From positions 620,001-684,000 of the forward strand of contig NZ_CP040443.1 of the NCBI RefSeq assembly GCF_005843885.1: a stretch of DNA of 64,000 nt, in the 5' to 3' direction. Position numbers and translations under genes: made by a program. This DNA comes from Escherichia sp. E4742 (lineage in GTDB: Bacteria; Pseudomonadota; Gammaproteobacteria; Enterobacterales; Enterobacteriaceae). Of the stretch, positions 22,124 to 30,651 are shown piece by piece (position 1 is the stretch's first letter; each line of letters begins with the position of its first letter). The notes under the pieces are model-generated. The model was given only the letters and a program-made list of their open reading frames with translations, was not told where the DNA came from and searched no databases.

Positions 22124-23410
22124 CTGGAACACATTTCTACTACTACGTTGATCATTATTCTGATCATCATGGTGGTCATTTCAGCCTATTTTTCCGGGTC
22201 CGAAACCGGAATGATGACACTCAACCGCTATCGTCTACGGCATATGGCGAAACAGGGCAATCGCTCGGCCAAACGCGTCGAAAAATTGCTGCGTAAGCCA
22301 GACCGCCTGATAAGCCTGGTGTTAATCGGCAATAACCTGGTCAATATTCTTGCCTCCGCGCTCGGCACTATTGTCGGGATGCGTTTGTACGGCGATGCGG
22401 GCGTGGCAATTGCGACTGGTGTGCTGACTTTTGTCGTACTGGTTTTTGCTGAGGTATTGCCGAAAACCATTGCCGCGCTGTACCCGGAAAAAGTCGCTTA
22501 TCCGAGTAGTTTTCTGTTAGCACCTCTGCAAATTTTGATGATGCCGCTGGTCTGGTTGCTGAATGCTATTACCCGCATGTTAATGCGCATGATGGGCATC
22601 AAAACCGATATCGTGGTTAGCGGCTCTTTGAGCAAAGAAGAGTTGCGTACTATCGTGCACGAATCGCGCTCACAAATTTCCCGTCGCAATCAGGATATGC
22701 TGCTGTCGGTACTCGATCTGGAAAAAATGACCGTCGATGACATCATGGTGCCGCGCAGTGAAATTATCGGTATTGATATCAACGATGACTGGAAATCGAT
22801 TCTGCGCCAACTCTCCCACTCACCTCACGGACGTATCGTGCTCTACCGTGACTCGCTGGACGACGCCATCAGTATGCTGCGAGTACGTGAAGCCTGGCGG
22901 TTGATGTCGGAGAAAAAAGAGTTCACCAAAGAAACCATGCTACGCGCCGCGGACGAGATCTATTTTGTCCCGGAAGGTACGCCGCTCAGCACGCAGCTGG
23001 TGAAGTTTCAGCGCAACAAAAAGAAAGTCGGCCTGGTCGTCAACGAATACGGAGATATTCAGGGACTGGTGACGGTCGAAGATATTCTCGAAGAGATAGT
23101 TGGTGATTTCACCACATCCATGTCGCCGACCCTCGCCGAAGAAGTCACGCCGCAAAACGACGGTTCGGTGATTATCGATGGCACCGCCAACGTGCGAGAA
23201 ATTAACAAAGCCTTTAACTGGCATCTACCGGAAGATGATGCTCGAACTGTTAACGGCGTCATTCTGGAAGCGCTGGAAGAGATCCCTGTTGCAGGCACCC
23301 GCGTACGTATTGGCGAGTACGATATCGATATTCTCGACGTACAGGACAATATGATTAAGCAGGTAAAAGTTTTTCCTGTGAAACCGCTGCGCGAGAGTGT
23401 GGCGGAGTAA
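22124..23410 (+). CDS. corB: CorB (YfjD), CNNM/HlyC-CorC family membrane protein
   Basis: An inner-membrane protein linked to Mg/Co export. The 428-residue form has an N-terminal CNNM transmembrane domain (four helices within 1-180, SGSETGMMTLN motif near 24), two CBS domains (about 205-330, with MVPRSEIIGID) and a CorC_HlyC C-terminal domain. The ribosome-binding site AAAGGAG (22111-22117) is 6 nt from a CTG at 22124, which gives the full family length. The next possible start is TTG at 22148, which would shorten the protein by eight residues. Confidence 0.9.
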   Translation: MEHISTTTLIIILIIMVVISAYFSGSETGMMTLNRYRLRHMAKQGNRSAKRVEKLLRKPDRLISLVLIGNNLVNILASALGTIVGMRLYGDAGVAIATGVLTFVVLVFAEVLPKTIAALYPEKVAYPSSFLLAPLQILMMPLVWLLNAITRMLMRMMGIKTDIVVSGSLSKEELRTIVHESRSQISRRNQDMLLSVLDLEKMTVDDIMVPRSEIIGIDINDDWKSILRQLSHSPHGRIVLYRDSLDDAISMLRVREAWRLMSEKKEFTKETMLRAADEIYFVPEGTPLSTQLVKFQRNKKKVGLVVNEYGDIQGLVTVEDILEEIVGDFTTSMSPTLAEEVTPQNDGSVIIDGTANVREINKAFNWHLPEDDARTVNGVILEALEEIPVAGTRVRIGEYDIDILDVQDNMIKQVKVFPVKPLRESVAE

Positions 23411-23416
23411 CACAAT

Positions 23417-23440
23417 GGCGAACTCCGGTTCGCCTTTTTT
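23417..23440 (+). terminator. corB terminator
   Basis: Stem GGCGAAC / GGTTCGCC with a short loop and six T, immediately after the corB stop codon. Confidence 0.88.
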
Positions 23441-23530
23441 ATCGCCGTCTTTTAGGATTCCATCAATTCCTGTCATTTACTTAGCAATGTAATAATGTCT
23501 TTTCAAGCATTCGGAAAGGATATTGATGTT

Positions 23531-24130
23531 ATGTCAGAAGACTATGTAATTGAATGGGATAAGGATTTTGCAGACGACCTCAACGTCGTCGCCAGCGTTT
23601 TTTTACAGCACACCCCAACCTTATGGCCCACTATTTTCGCTCAACTTTCGACGCAACCTGAAATCTTTGAAGACGAAGATGAATATGGATTGCAAGACGT
23701 CCTCGATTGCAGTGGAGGCGCTCTCGGAAATCATGACCTGGCGCAGGCATTTTTACAGGTTCTACGCGGTGAAGGATTAATTCAACTCGTTGACTGGAAA
23801 GGTGAAGATGAAGAAGGTGAGCTGGCTAATTTTGCTGCAGATCGCTTTTATGGGCTCACAAAAAACCTGACAGCTTCTGAGGAATTAAGGAGTCTTCTTG
23901 TCGAAATAACCCAAGAGGATGAAATCTCCGATGTCTGTGAAGCCGGAGACCGCTACCTTGACGAAATCTTTGAACGCATCCAAACCGAACTCAATAAAAG
24001 GGGCTTTCAGATTTTTGATCTGAATGAAGGATCTGACACCTATAACGTGGTCGTTTTGCCAATGAGCGAATATGAAAAAATAGATGATTTCAACACGCCG
24101 TGGCTGGAAGTGCAGGATTTTTTAAGCTAA
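23531..24130 (+). CDS. Hypothetical acidic protein, DUF6630-like
   Basis: A 199-residue soluble, very acidic protein without signal or membrane segment. It resembles the DUF6630 family by its VLDCSGGALGNHD centre and acidic helical N-terminus; the function is unknown. I chose the ATG at 23531 (MSEDYVIEWDK) because GGAAAGGA lies 10 nt ahead; an in-frame ATG 12 codons upstream has no clear ribosome site. It sits between corB and grpE, where K-12 has no gene to my knowledge, so it is an accessory gene. It ends at the shared terminator with grpE. Confidence 0.8.
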   Translation: MSEDYVIEWDKDFADDLNVVASVFLQHTPTLWPTIFAQLSTQPEIFEDEDEYGLQDVLDCSGGALGNHDLAQAFLQVLRGEGLIQLVDWKGEDEEGELANFAADRFYGLTKNLTASEELRSLLVEITQEDEISDVCEAGDRYLDEIFERIQTELNKRGFQIFDLNEGSDTYNVVVLPMSEYEKIDDFNTPWLEVQDFLS

Positions 24131-24156
24131 AAAATGGCCGACTTAACGTCGGCCAT
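24129..24156 (-). terminator. terminator shared by grpE and the DUF6630-like gene
   Basis: Perfect 9-bp stem ATGGCCGAC / GTCGGCCAT with a 5-nt loop between two convergent stop codons. On the minus strand it is followed by a run of T, so it best ends grpE. Confidence 0.82.
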
Positions 24157-24163
24157 CAGACAT

Positions 24164-24754
24164 TTACTTCGCCTTCGCTACAGTAACCATCGCTGCGCGA
24201 ATCGTACGACCGTTCAGCGTATAACCTTTCTGCATGATACCCAATACGTTACCCGGTGCAACGTCGTCAGATTCCACCATTGCGATGGCCTGATGCACGT
24301 TCGGGTCCAGCGGTACATTCGTTTCGGCAATCACATCAACGCCAAATTTACGTACTACATCCAGCATCGACTTCAGCGTCAGCTCAATGCCTTCAACCAT
24401 CGCAGACATATCCGGGTTAGCTTTATCAGCCACTTCCAGCGCGCGATCCAGGCTATCAATTACCGGCAGCAATTCGTTGATGAATTTCTCCAGCGCGAAT
24501 TTATGCGCTTTTTCGATATCCAGTTCAGTACGACGACGCAGGTTTTCCATTTCGGCTTTTACGCGCAAAATACCGTCACGTTCACGGGTCTGAGCTTCAG
24601 CCAGCTGAGCTTCGAGATTCGCAATTTTTTCATCGCGCGGATCCACCTGCTCAGCAGAAGCTTCTGGCTCAACTGCCTCAATCTCTTCGTGCTGATCCAT
24701 GATAATTTCTTCCGGGGCTTGCCCCTCAGGCGTTTTCTGTTCTTTACTACTCAT
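24164..24754 (-). CDS. grpE: GrpE, nucleotide exchange factor of DnaK
   Basis: Releases ADP from DnaK and is needed for its chaperone cycle. The 196-residue protein starts [16 protein letters not shown], has a long alpha-helical region (about 35-90) that dimerises, a four-helix bundle (about 90-135) and a C-terminal beta-wing ([26 protein letters not shown]). The open frame extends much further upstream, but this start is the family start and follows GGAGAAATT. A sigma-32 promoter lies 47 bp upstream. Divergent from nadK. Confidence 0.98.
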
Positions 24755-24800
24755 GAATTTCTCCGCGTTTTTTTTCGCATTCATCTCGCTAACTTCGCTT

Positions 24801-24829
24801 ATTATGGGGATCAGTTTCAGGGTTTCAAG
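24801..24829 (-). promoter_or_regulatory. sigma-32 heat-shock promoter of grpE
   Basis: On the minus strand CTTGAA (24824-24829) and CCCCATAAT (24801-24809), 14 bp apart, match the sigma-32 consensus almost exactly. It lies between the divergent starts of grpE and nadK. Confidence 0.88.
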
Positions 24830-24877
24830 GGAAGCACTCACATTGTCATCAATCTTCGCAACAAGGACCTCGGAAAA

Positions 24878-25756
24878 ATGAATAATCATTTCAAGTGTAT
24901 TGGCATTGTGGGACACCCACGGCACCCTACTGCACTGACAACACATGAAATGCTCTACCGCTGGCTGTGCACAAAAGGTTACGAGGTCATCGTTGAGCAA
25001 CAAATCGCTCACGAACTGCAACTGAAGAATGTGAAAACTGGCACGCTCGCGGAGATTGGGCAACTGGCTGATCTCGCAGTAGTCGTTGGTGGCGATGGCA
25101 ATATGCTGGGCGCAGCGCGCACACTCGCCCGCTACGACATAAAAGTCATCGGTATCAACCGTGGCAACCTGGGTTTCCTGACCGACCTTGATCCCGATAA
25201 CGCACAGCAACAGTTGGCCGATGTACTGGAAGGTCATTACATCAGCGAAAAACGTTTTTTGCTGGAAGCGCAAGTTTGCCAGCAAGATTGCCAGAAACGC
25301 ATCAGCACCGCGATTAATGAAGTGGTACTACATCCTGGCAAAGTGGCGCATATGATTGAGTTCGAAGTGTATATCGACGAGATCTTTGCGTTTTCTCAGC
25401 GATCTGATGGACTAATTATTTCAACGCCAACAGGCTCCACTGCCTATTCCCTCTCTGCGGGCGGCCCGATTCTGACACCCTCTCTGGATGCAATTACCCT
25501 GGTGCCAATGTTCCCGCATACATTGTCAGCGCGACCACTGGTCATAAACAGCAGCAGCACGATCCGTCTGCGTTTTTCGCATCGCCGTAACGACCTGGAA
25601 ATCAGTTGCGACAGCCAGATAGCACTGCCGATTCAGGAAGGTGAAGATGTCCTGATTCGGCGCTGTGATTACCATCTGAATCTGATTCATCCGAAAGATT
25701 ACAGCTATTTCAATACATTAAGCACAAAGCTCGGCTGGTCAAAAAAATTATTCTAA
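24878..25756 (+). CDS. nadK: NAD kinase
   Basis: Phosphorylates NAD to NADP; the only such enzyme in E. coli. The 292-residue protein has the family motifs [13 protein letters not shown] near 71 (GGDG, catalytic Asp), [12 protein letters not shown] near 95, [13 protein letters not shown] and [15 protein letters not shown] near 185. The ATG at 24878 follows CGGAAAA. A much longer open frame runs upstream opposite grpE, but it reads the antisense of grpE and is not real. It is followed by LexA-controlled recN. Confidence 0.97.
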
Positions 25757-25775
25757 TTTTACGCCAGCCTCTTTA

Positions 25776-25791
25776 CTGTATATAAAACCAG
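25776..25791 (+). promoter_or_regulatory. LexA box 1 of recN
   Basis: CTGT-N8-CCAG, one mismatch from the LexA consensus CTGT-N8-ACAG. It overlaps a likely promoter with -35 TTTACT (25772-25777) and -10 TATACT (25794-25799). Confidence 0.75.
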
Positions 25792-25797
25792 TTTATA

Positions 25798-25813
25798 CTG
25801 TACACAATAACAG
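25798..25813 (+). promoter_or_regulatory. LexA box 2 of recN
   Basis: CTGT-N8-ACAG, a perfect SOS box, 22 bp from box 1 and 28 bp ahead of the recN start. Tandem boxes fit the tight SOS control known for recN. Confidence 0.88.
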
Positions 25814-25841
25814 TAATGGTTTTTCATACAGGAAAACGACT

Positions 25842-27503
25842 ATGTTGGCACAACTGACCATCAGCAACTTTGCTATCGTTCGTGAGCTTGAGATTGATTT
25901 TCACAGCGGCATGACCGTAATAACCGGTGAAACCGGCGCGGGTAAATCTATTGCGATAGATGCCCTCGGCCTTTGTCTCGGTGGTCGCGCTGAAGCCGAC
26001 ATGGTGCGTACCGGCGCTGCTCGCGCTGACCTGTGCGCCCGTTTTTCACTGAAAGATACGCCAGCAGCTCTGCGCTGGCTGGAAGAAAACCAACTGGAAG
26101 ATGGCCATGAATGCCTGCTTCGTCGCGTAATCAGTAGCGATGGTCGCTCCCGTGGTTTTATCAACGGTACAGCTGTTCCTCTGTCACAACTGCGCGAACT
26201 GGGTCAGTTGCTGATTCAGATCCATGGCCAGCACGCTCATCAATTACTCACCAAACTCGAGCACCAAAAATTCCTGCTTGATGGCTACGCAAATGAAACC
26301 TCTCTGCTCCAAGAAATGACCGCACGTTATCAGTTGTGGCATCAAAGCTGCCGCGACCTCGCGCACCATCAACAACTAAGTCAGGAACGCGCCGCCCGTG
26401 CGGAACTGCTGCAATACCAATTAAAAGAACTTAACGAATTTAATCCGCAGCCCGGAGAGTTTGAGCAAATTGACGAAGAGTACAAACGTCTGGCGAACAG
26501 CGGTCAATTACTGACTACGAGCCAGAATGCATTGGCATTAATGGCCGACGGTGAAGACGCAAACCTGCAAAGTCAGCTTTACACGGCTAAACAGCTGGTG
26601 AGCGAATTGATTGGCATGGACAGCAAACTGTCCGGCGTACTTGATATGCTGGAAGAAGCTACTATCCAGGTTGCTGAAGCCAGCGACGAACTGCGCCACT
26701 ACTGCGATCGTCTGGATCTCGACCCTAACCGCTTGTTTGAACTTGAACAGCGCATCTCAAAACAGATTTCGCTGGCACGTAAACATCACGTCAGCCCTGA
26801 GGCATTGCCACAGTATTATCAGTCGCTACTGGAAGAACAGCAGCAACTGGACGATCAGGCCGACTCACAAGAAACGCTCGCGCTGGCGGTAACGAAACAT
26901 CATCAGCAAGCACTGGAAACGGCACGCGCGTTACACCAGCAACGCCAGCATTATGCAAATGAGTTGGCACAGCTGATCACCGATAGTATGCATGCACTCT
27001 CTATGCCGCATGGCCAGTTTACGATTGATGTTAAATTTGACGAGCATCACCTGGGCATTGACGGTGCCGATCGTATTGAGTTTCGGGTAACCACCAACCC
27101 TGGTCAGCCAATGCAGCCTATTGCCAAAGTCGCATCCGGTGGTGAATTGTCCCGCATCGCATTGGCAATCCAGGTCATTACCGCGCGTAAAATGGAAACC
27201 CCGGCACTGATTTTTGATGAAGTGGATGTTGGGATTAGCGGTCCAACAGCGGCAGTTGTCGGCAAACTGCTACGTCAGCTTGGCGAATCAACCCAGGTGA
27301 TGTGTGTTACCCATTTGCCACAAGTCGCAGGATGCGGTCATCAACACTATTTTGTCAGCAAAGAAACCGATGGCGCGATGACCGAAACTCATATGGAGTC
27401 GCTGGACAAAAAAGCGCGGTTACAGGAGCTGGCGCGCCTGCTTGGTGGCAGTGAAGTCACACGTAACACACTGGCGAATGCGAAAGAACTGCTTGCGGCG
27501 TAA
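25842..27503 (+). CDS. recN: RecN, SMC-like DNA repair ATPase
   Basis: Acts in recombinational repair of double-strand breaks, holding DNA together. The 553 residues are SMC-like: an N-terminal Walker A GETGAGKSI near residue 30, a central coiled coil (about 150-350), and a C-terminal signature SGGELSRIALAIQ near 430 and Walker B ALIFDEVDVGISG near 450. The start MLAQLTISNFAIVRELEI is the family start. Two LexA boxes cover its promoter. RecN ends ...NAKELLAA, in line with its known ClpXP turnover. Confidence 0.98.
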   Translation: MLAQLTISNFAIVRELEIDFHSGMTVITGETGAGKSIAIDALGLCLGGRAEADMVRTGAARADLCARFSLKDTPAALRWLEENQLEDGHECLLRRVISSDGRSRGFINGTAVPLSQLRELGQLLIQIHGQHAHQLLTKLEHQKFLLDGYANETSLLQEMTARYQLWHQSCRDLAHHQQLSQERAARAELLQYQLKELNEFNPQPGEFEQIDEEYKRLANSGQLLTTSQNALALMADGEDANLQSQLYTAKQLVSELIGMDSKLSGVLDMLEEATIQVAEASDELRHYCDRLDLDPNRLFELEQRISKQISLARKHHVSPEALPQYYQSLLEEQQQLDDQADSQETLALAVTKHHQQALETARALHQQRQHYANELAQLITDSMHALSMPHGQFTIDVKFDEHHLGIDGADRIEFRVTTNPGQPMQPIAKVASGGELSRIALAIQVITARKMETPALIFDEVDVGISGPTAAVVGKLLRQLGESTQVMCVTHLPQVAGCGHQHYFVSKETDGAMTETHMESLDKKARLQELARLLGGSEVTRNTLANAKELLAA

Positions 27504-27651
27504 ACTTTTTTCCTGCTTCACGGTCAGAGTAAACAGCAAAACGCCGTAAGACCGGAAAGCAAAAGGTTTTAAAGTGATGAAAGGTCTATTATCATCGGCA
27601 TATTACAGATGAGCCACGTACTGCTCGGGCCCGAAAAGGAATCAAATCACT

Positions 27652-27996
27652 ATGCGCTGTAAAACGCTGACTGCTGCAGCAGCAGTACTATTGATGTTGA
27701 CCGCAGGCTGTTCCACTCTGGAGCGAGTGGTTTACCGTCCTGACATCAACCAGGGGAACTATCTGACCGCTAACGACGTATCCAAAATACGTGTTGGCAT
27801 GACGCAACAACAAGTTGCGTACGCATTGGGTACACCGCTGATGTCCGATCCATTTGGTACGAATACCTGGTTCTATGTGTTCCGTCAGCAACCAGGTCAT
27901 GAAGGTGTAACGCAGCAAACGCTGACGCTGACCTTTAACAGTAGCGGTGTGTTGACCAACATTGATAACAAACCCGCGCTGACTGGCAACGAATAA
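27652..27996 (+). CDS. bamE: BamE (SmpA), outer-membrane assembly lipoprotein
   Basis: Small lipoprotein of the BAM complex that binds BamD and phosphatidylglycerol. The 114-residue precursor has a lipobox LTAGC (Cys20) and the SmpA/OmlA fold, with VGMTQQQVAYALGTP near residue 48. As I recall it, the K-12 protein ends one residue earlier. It stands alone after recN and shares a terminator with ratB. Confidence 0.95.
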   Translation: MRCKTLTAAAAVLLMLTAGCSTLERVVYRPDINQGNYLTANDVSKIRVGMTQQQVAYALGTPLMSDPFGTNTWFYVFRQQPGHEGVTQQTLTLTFNSSGVLTNIDNKPALTGNE

Positions 27997-28017
27997 AATT
28001 TGCTGTTTATAGCGATT

Positions 28018-28049
28018 AAAAAAAGGTGCTCAATGAGCACCTTTTTTTT
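28018..28049. terminator. bidirectional terminator between bamE and ratB
   Basis: Stem AAAAGGTGCTCA / TGAGCACCTTTT with A and T runs on both sides, placed between the convergent stop codons of bamE and ratB. Confidence 0.9.
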
Positions 28050-28054
28050 GCCTG

Positions 28055-28345
28055 CTATTTATTCGCCGATTTTTCTGCGCGCTGTCTACGAAGCTCTTTC
28101 GGATCGGCAATCAGTGGTCGATAAATCTCTACACGATCGCCATCGCGCACGATATCGCTCAGTTTTGCCGGACGGCTGTAAATGCCGACTTTGTTTTTAG
28201 TTAAATCGATATCGGTACGCAATTCCAGCAAGCCACTGGCGCGAATTGCTTCTTCAACCGTCGCGCCCTCCTGCAATGTTACCCGTTGCAGGTATTGTTT
28301 CTCGGGTAATGCGTAAGCCACCTCAACGGCAATTTTACCTGGCAC
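28055..28345 (-). CDS. ratB: RatB (YfjF), RnfH-family protein
   Basis: A 96-residue ubiquitin-like (beta-grasp) protein of the RnfH family (PF03658). It is often paired with RatA as a proposed toxin-antitoxin partner, though an antitoxin role is not established. The start is GTG at 28345, preceded by AGAGGT; it gives MPGKIAVEVAYALPEK. It overlaps the end of ratA by 11 bp, so the two are coupled. Ends in a basic tail (KELRRQRAEKSANK). Confidence 0.9.
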   Translation of the reverse strand: MPGKIAVEVAYALPEKQYLQRVTLQEGATVEEAIRASGLLELRTDIDLTKNKVGIYSRPAKLSDIVRDGDRVEIYRPLIADPKELRRQRAEKSANK

Positions 28346-28811
28346 TGTAGACCTCTTTTGCACGAACAGTAAAAGCCTGCACCATATTAGCTGCCAGCTC
28401 TTTAAACACGCGACCAAAGGCGAGTTCAATCAACTTATTGGTAAACTCAAAGTCGAGATGAAACTCAATACGGCACGCGTCCTGGCTCAACGGCGTAAAC
28501 TTCCAGCCGCCGATCAATTTCTTAAACGGTCCATCAACCAGACTCATCAGAATACTTTGGTTACTGGTCAACTGGTTGCGGGTTGTAAACGTTTTGCTGA
28601 TCCCAGCCTTAGAGACATCTACCGCAGCGGTCATCTGCCCAGGAGTGGACTCCAGAATCCGGCTTCCAGTGCACCCTGGTAAAAACTGAGGATAAGACTG
28701 AACGTCATTCACTAACTGATACATTTGCTCCGCGCTGTAGGGTACCAGTGCGGTCCGGCTAATCTGAGGCATAACAATTTCCATCAACAAAAATCCAACA
28801 AATAATATCAT
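28335..28811 (-). CDS. ratA: RatA (YfjG), START-like ribosome association toxin / coenzyme Q-binding family
   Basis: Polyketide cyclase/START-like protein. In E. coli its overproduction was reported to block 70S formation (RatA toxin); relatives such as COQ10 bind ubiquinone. The 158-residue frame begins MILFVGFLLMEIV, but the conserved part starts MPQISRTALVPYSAEQMY, 13 codons later (28772), which may be the true start. The conserved FLPGC and EFHLDFEFTNKLIE segments are present. First gene of ratA-ratB, divergent from smpB. Confidence 0.9.
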   Translation of the reverse strand: MILFVGFLLMEIVMPQISRTALVPYSAEQMYQLVNDVQSYPQFLPGCTGSRILESTPGQMTAAVDVSKAGISKTFTTRNQLTSNQSILMSLVDGPFKKLIGGWKFTPLSQDACRIEFHLDFEFTNKLIELAFGRVFKELAANMVQAFTVRAKEVYSAR

Positions 28812-28941
28812 TTATCCTGCCGTAAAAAAACGCTATCCCAACGCTGGGTAACATCCGGTTCATGCTAAGATAGAGCCTTGTCCCCCGCAGGATTGATATG
28901 GGGTATTTTCGATTTCAGATTACCGATGATTCACGACGCTT

Positions 28942-29424
28942 ATGACGAAGAAAAAAGCACATAAACCTGGTTCAGCGACCATCGCGCTTAACAAGCGCGC
29001 CCGTCACGAATACTTTATTGAAGAAGAGTTCGAAGCGGGACTTGCCCTGCAAGGCTGGGAAGTTAAATCCCTGCGCGCAGGAAAAGCCAATATTAGCGAC
29101 AGCTATGTCCTTCTGCGCGACGGAGAAGCGTTCCTGTTTGGAGCAAACATCACGCCGATGGCAGTGGCTTCCACGCACGTGGTGTGCGACCCTACTCGCA
29201 CCCGCAAACTGCTTCTCAACCAGCGCGAACTTGACTCTCTCTATGGCCGAGTGAACCGTGAAGGTTATACCGTAGTGGCGCTCTCCCTGTACTGGAAAAA
29301 TGCCTGGTGCAAAGTAAAAATCGGCGTCGCGAAAGGTAAGAAACAACACGATAAACGTTCTGATATCAAAGAACGCGAATGGCAGGTTGATAAAGCACGT
29401 ATCATGAAAAACGCGCACCGTTAA
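28942..29424 (+). CDS. smpB: SmpB, tmRNA-binding protein
   Basis: Binds tmRNA and places it in stalled ribosomes for trans-translation. The 160-residue protein shows the OB-fold core with [29 protein letters not shown] and GKKQHDKR in the C-terminal tail that occupies the decoding channel. Its RNA partner ssrA lies 214 bp downstream. Confidence 0.97.
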
Positions 29425-29618
29425 ACCTATATAAGCGATACTAATCAAATCTTCACCGCGCCTCCCTATCCGGTGGCGCGAATGAACATCTTGTCGACTG
29501 TCAAATCTGACACTGATGTAGCCATCCTATTGCTTAATCGAAGAAAAATCATACTATGCAGGCGCTAATTCCAGGATGATAACGCCTTTGGGGCTAGTCA
29601 TGGCGCTCAAAAATCTGG

Positions 29619-29624
29619 TATACT
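29619..29624 (+). promoter_or_regulatory. -10 element of the ssrA promoter
   Basis: TATACT 15 bp upstream of the mature tmRNA 5' end. A plausible but weak -35 (TAGTCA, 29595-29600) lies 18 bp upstream. Confidence 0.55.
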
Positions 29625-29638
29625 TAACGTTACACATT

Positions 29639-30001
29639 GGGGCTGATTCTGGATTCGACGGGATTTGCGAAACCCAAGGTGCATGCCGAGGGGCGGTTGG
29701 CCTCGTAAAAAGCCGCAAAAAATAGTCGCAAACGACGAAAACTACGCTTTAGCAGCTTAATAACCTGCTTAGAGCCCTCTCTCCCTAGCCTCCGCTCTTA
29801 GGACGGGGATCAAGAGAGGTCAAACCCAAAAGAGATCGCGTGGAAGCCCTGCCTGGGGTTGAAGCGTTAAAACTTAATCAGGCTAGTTTGTTAGTGGCGT
29901 GTCCGTCCGCAGCTGGCAAGCGAATGTAAAGACTGACTAAGCATGTAGTACCGAGGATGTAGGAATTTCGGACGCGGGTTCAACTCCCGCCAGCTCCACC
30001 A
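29639..30001 (+). ncRNA. ssrA: tmRNA (10Sa RNA)
   Basis: 363-nt tmRNA that rescues stalled ribosomes with SmpB. The 5' end GGGGCTGATTC pairs with the 3' acceptor arm, which ends CCA at 29999-30001. The tRNA-like T-arm reads GGTTCAACTCC. The resume codon GCA begins the tag frame at 29728-29760, encoding ANDENYALAA and TAA, which with the charged Ala makes the AANDENYALAA degradation tag. The 3' end is a common phage and island attachment site; the K-12 copy carries CP4-57 there, this one does not. Confidence 0.98.
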
Positions 30002-30011
30002 AATAAATCAA

Positions 30012-30040
30012 GGGGTTACGTGAAAGCGTAGCCCCTTTTT
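30012..30040 (+). terminator. ssrA terminator
   Basis: Stem GGGGTTACG / CGTAGCCCC (one G-T pair) with a 6-nt loop and five T, 10 bp after the tmRNA 3' end. Confidence 0.85.
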
Positions 30041-30651
30041 CTTTGGTAGTGGCGGCAAAATGGCGACGAATTTTACGACCCCGTATTGCTCTTTCTGCTT
30101 TACGCTTATAGCCTTCCCTCTCCTTTTTCAATAGAGAGAAAACCATCGCCAATGTAACAAAGATCTGGCTGTATTCTCTGTGTCCCGTACTGAATTGCAT
30201 TAATACGTTCCTGACTTAAATCCGAACTTTTTAGTCCATTAATAGACCCAACGAAAATCCCCCTTGTGTTCGTTGAGCCTAAACGCAAGGAGGCACTCTT
30301 GTTACCCCTCTGCAAAAAGAATGCTGTGCTAAAAATTCCCTGCTTACAATGGGTTATAGAAAATTGACTCACCTTGCATTAAATCGCAGGGTAAGTTTAT
30401 TTTAAAGTTTGAAATCATGCTTATACACGCCCCTACAATCAACAATAGAGTAATGTTTTAACTCGTTATTCCCCTAAAAAAGCATCTGGTACTCACCAAA
30501 CCAAATGTTAATCATTTGTTGCTTTCGATCACAATAAGAAAACAATATGTAACTTTTGTGCGCATTTTTCAGAAATGTAGATATTTTTAGATTATGGCTA
30601 CGAAATGAGCATCGCCATGTCACCCTACATCTCATAAGAGGATCGCTTCTG
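30041..30651. other. non-coding junction between ssrA and csiD, possible island scar
   Basis: About 610 bp without a gene I can support. Two short minus-strand frames (29937-30200 and 30106-30372) have no recognisable domain, and the first reads through the tmRNA 3' end. The right part (about 30480-30650) holds the csiD promoter. A half-site TCACA preceded by TTGCTTTCGA at about 30520-30534 could be the CRP site known to activate csiD together with sigma S. The left part may be what remains of an element integrated at ssrA. Confidence 0.5.

Noticed and set aside
24134..25756. 540-codon plus-strand frame through the grpE antisense into nadK
   Set aside because: The first 248 codons read the complement of grpE, which is certain, and have no family resemblance. 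Only the nadK part from 24878 is real. The mirrored extension of the grpE frame into nadK antisense is rejected for the same reason.
29937..30200. Minus-strand frame with a 'LVELAGVEPAS' end
   Set aside because: Its C-terminal part is the complement of the tmRNA 3' arm, a known source of false frames. No integrase motif is seen.
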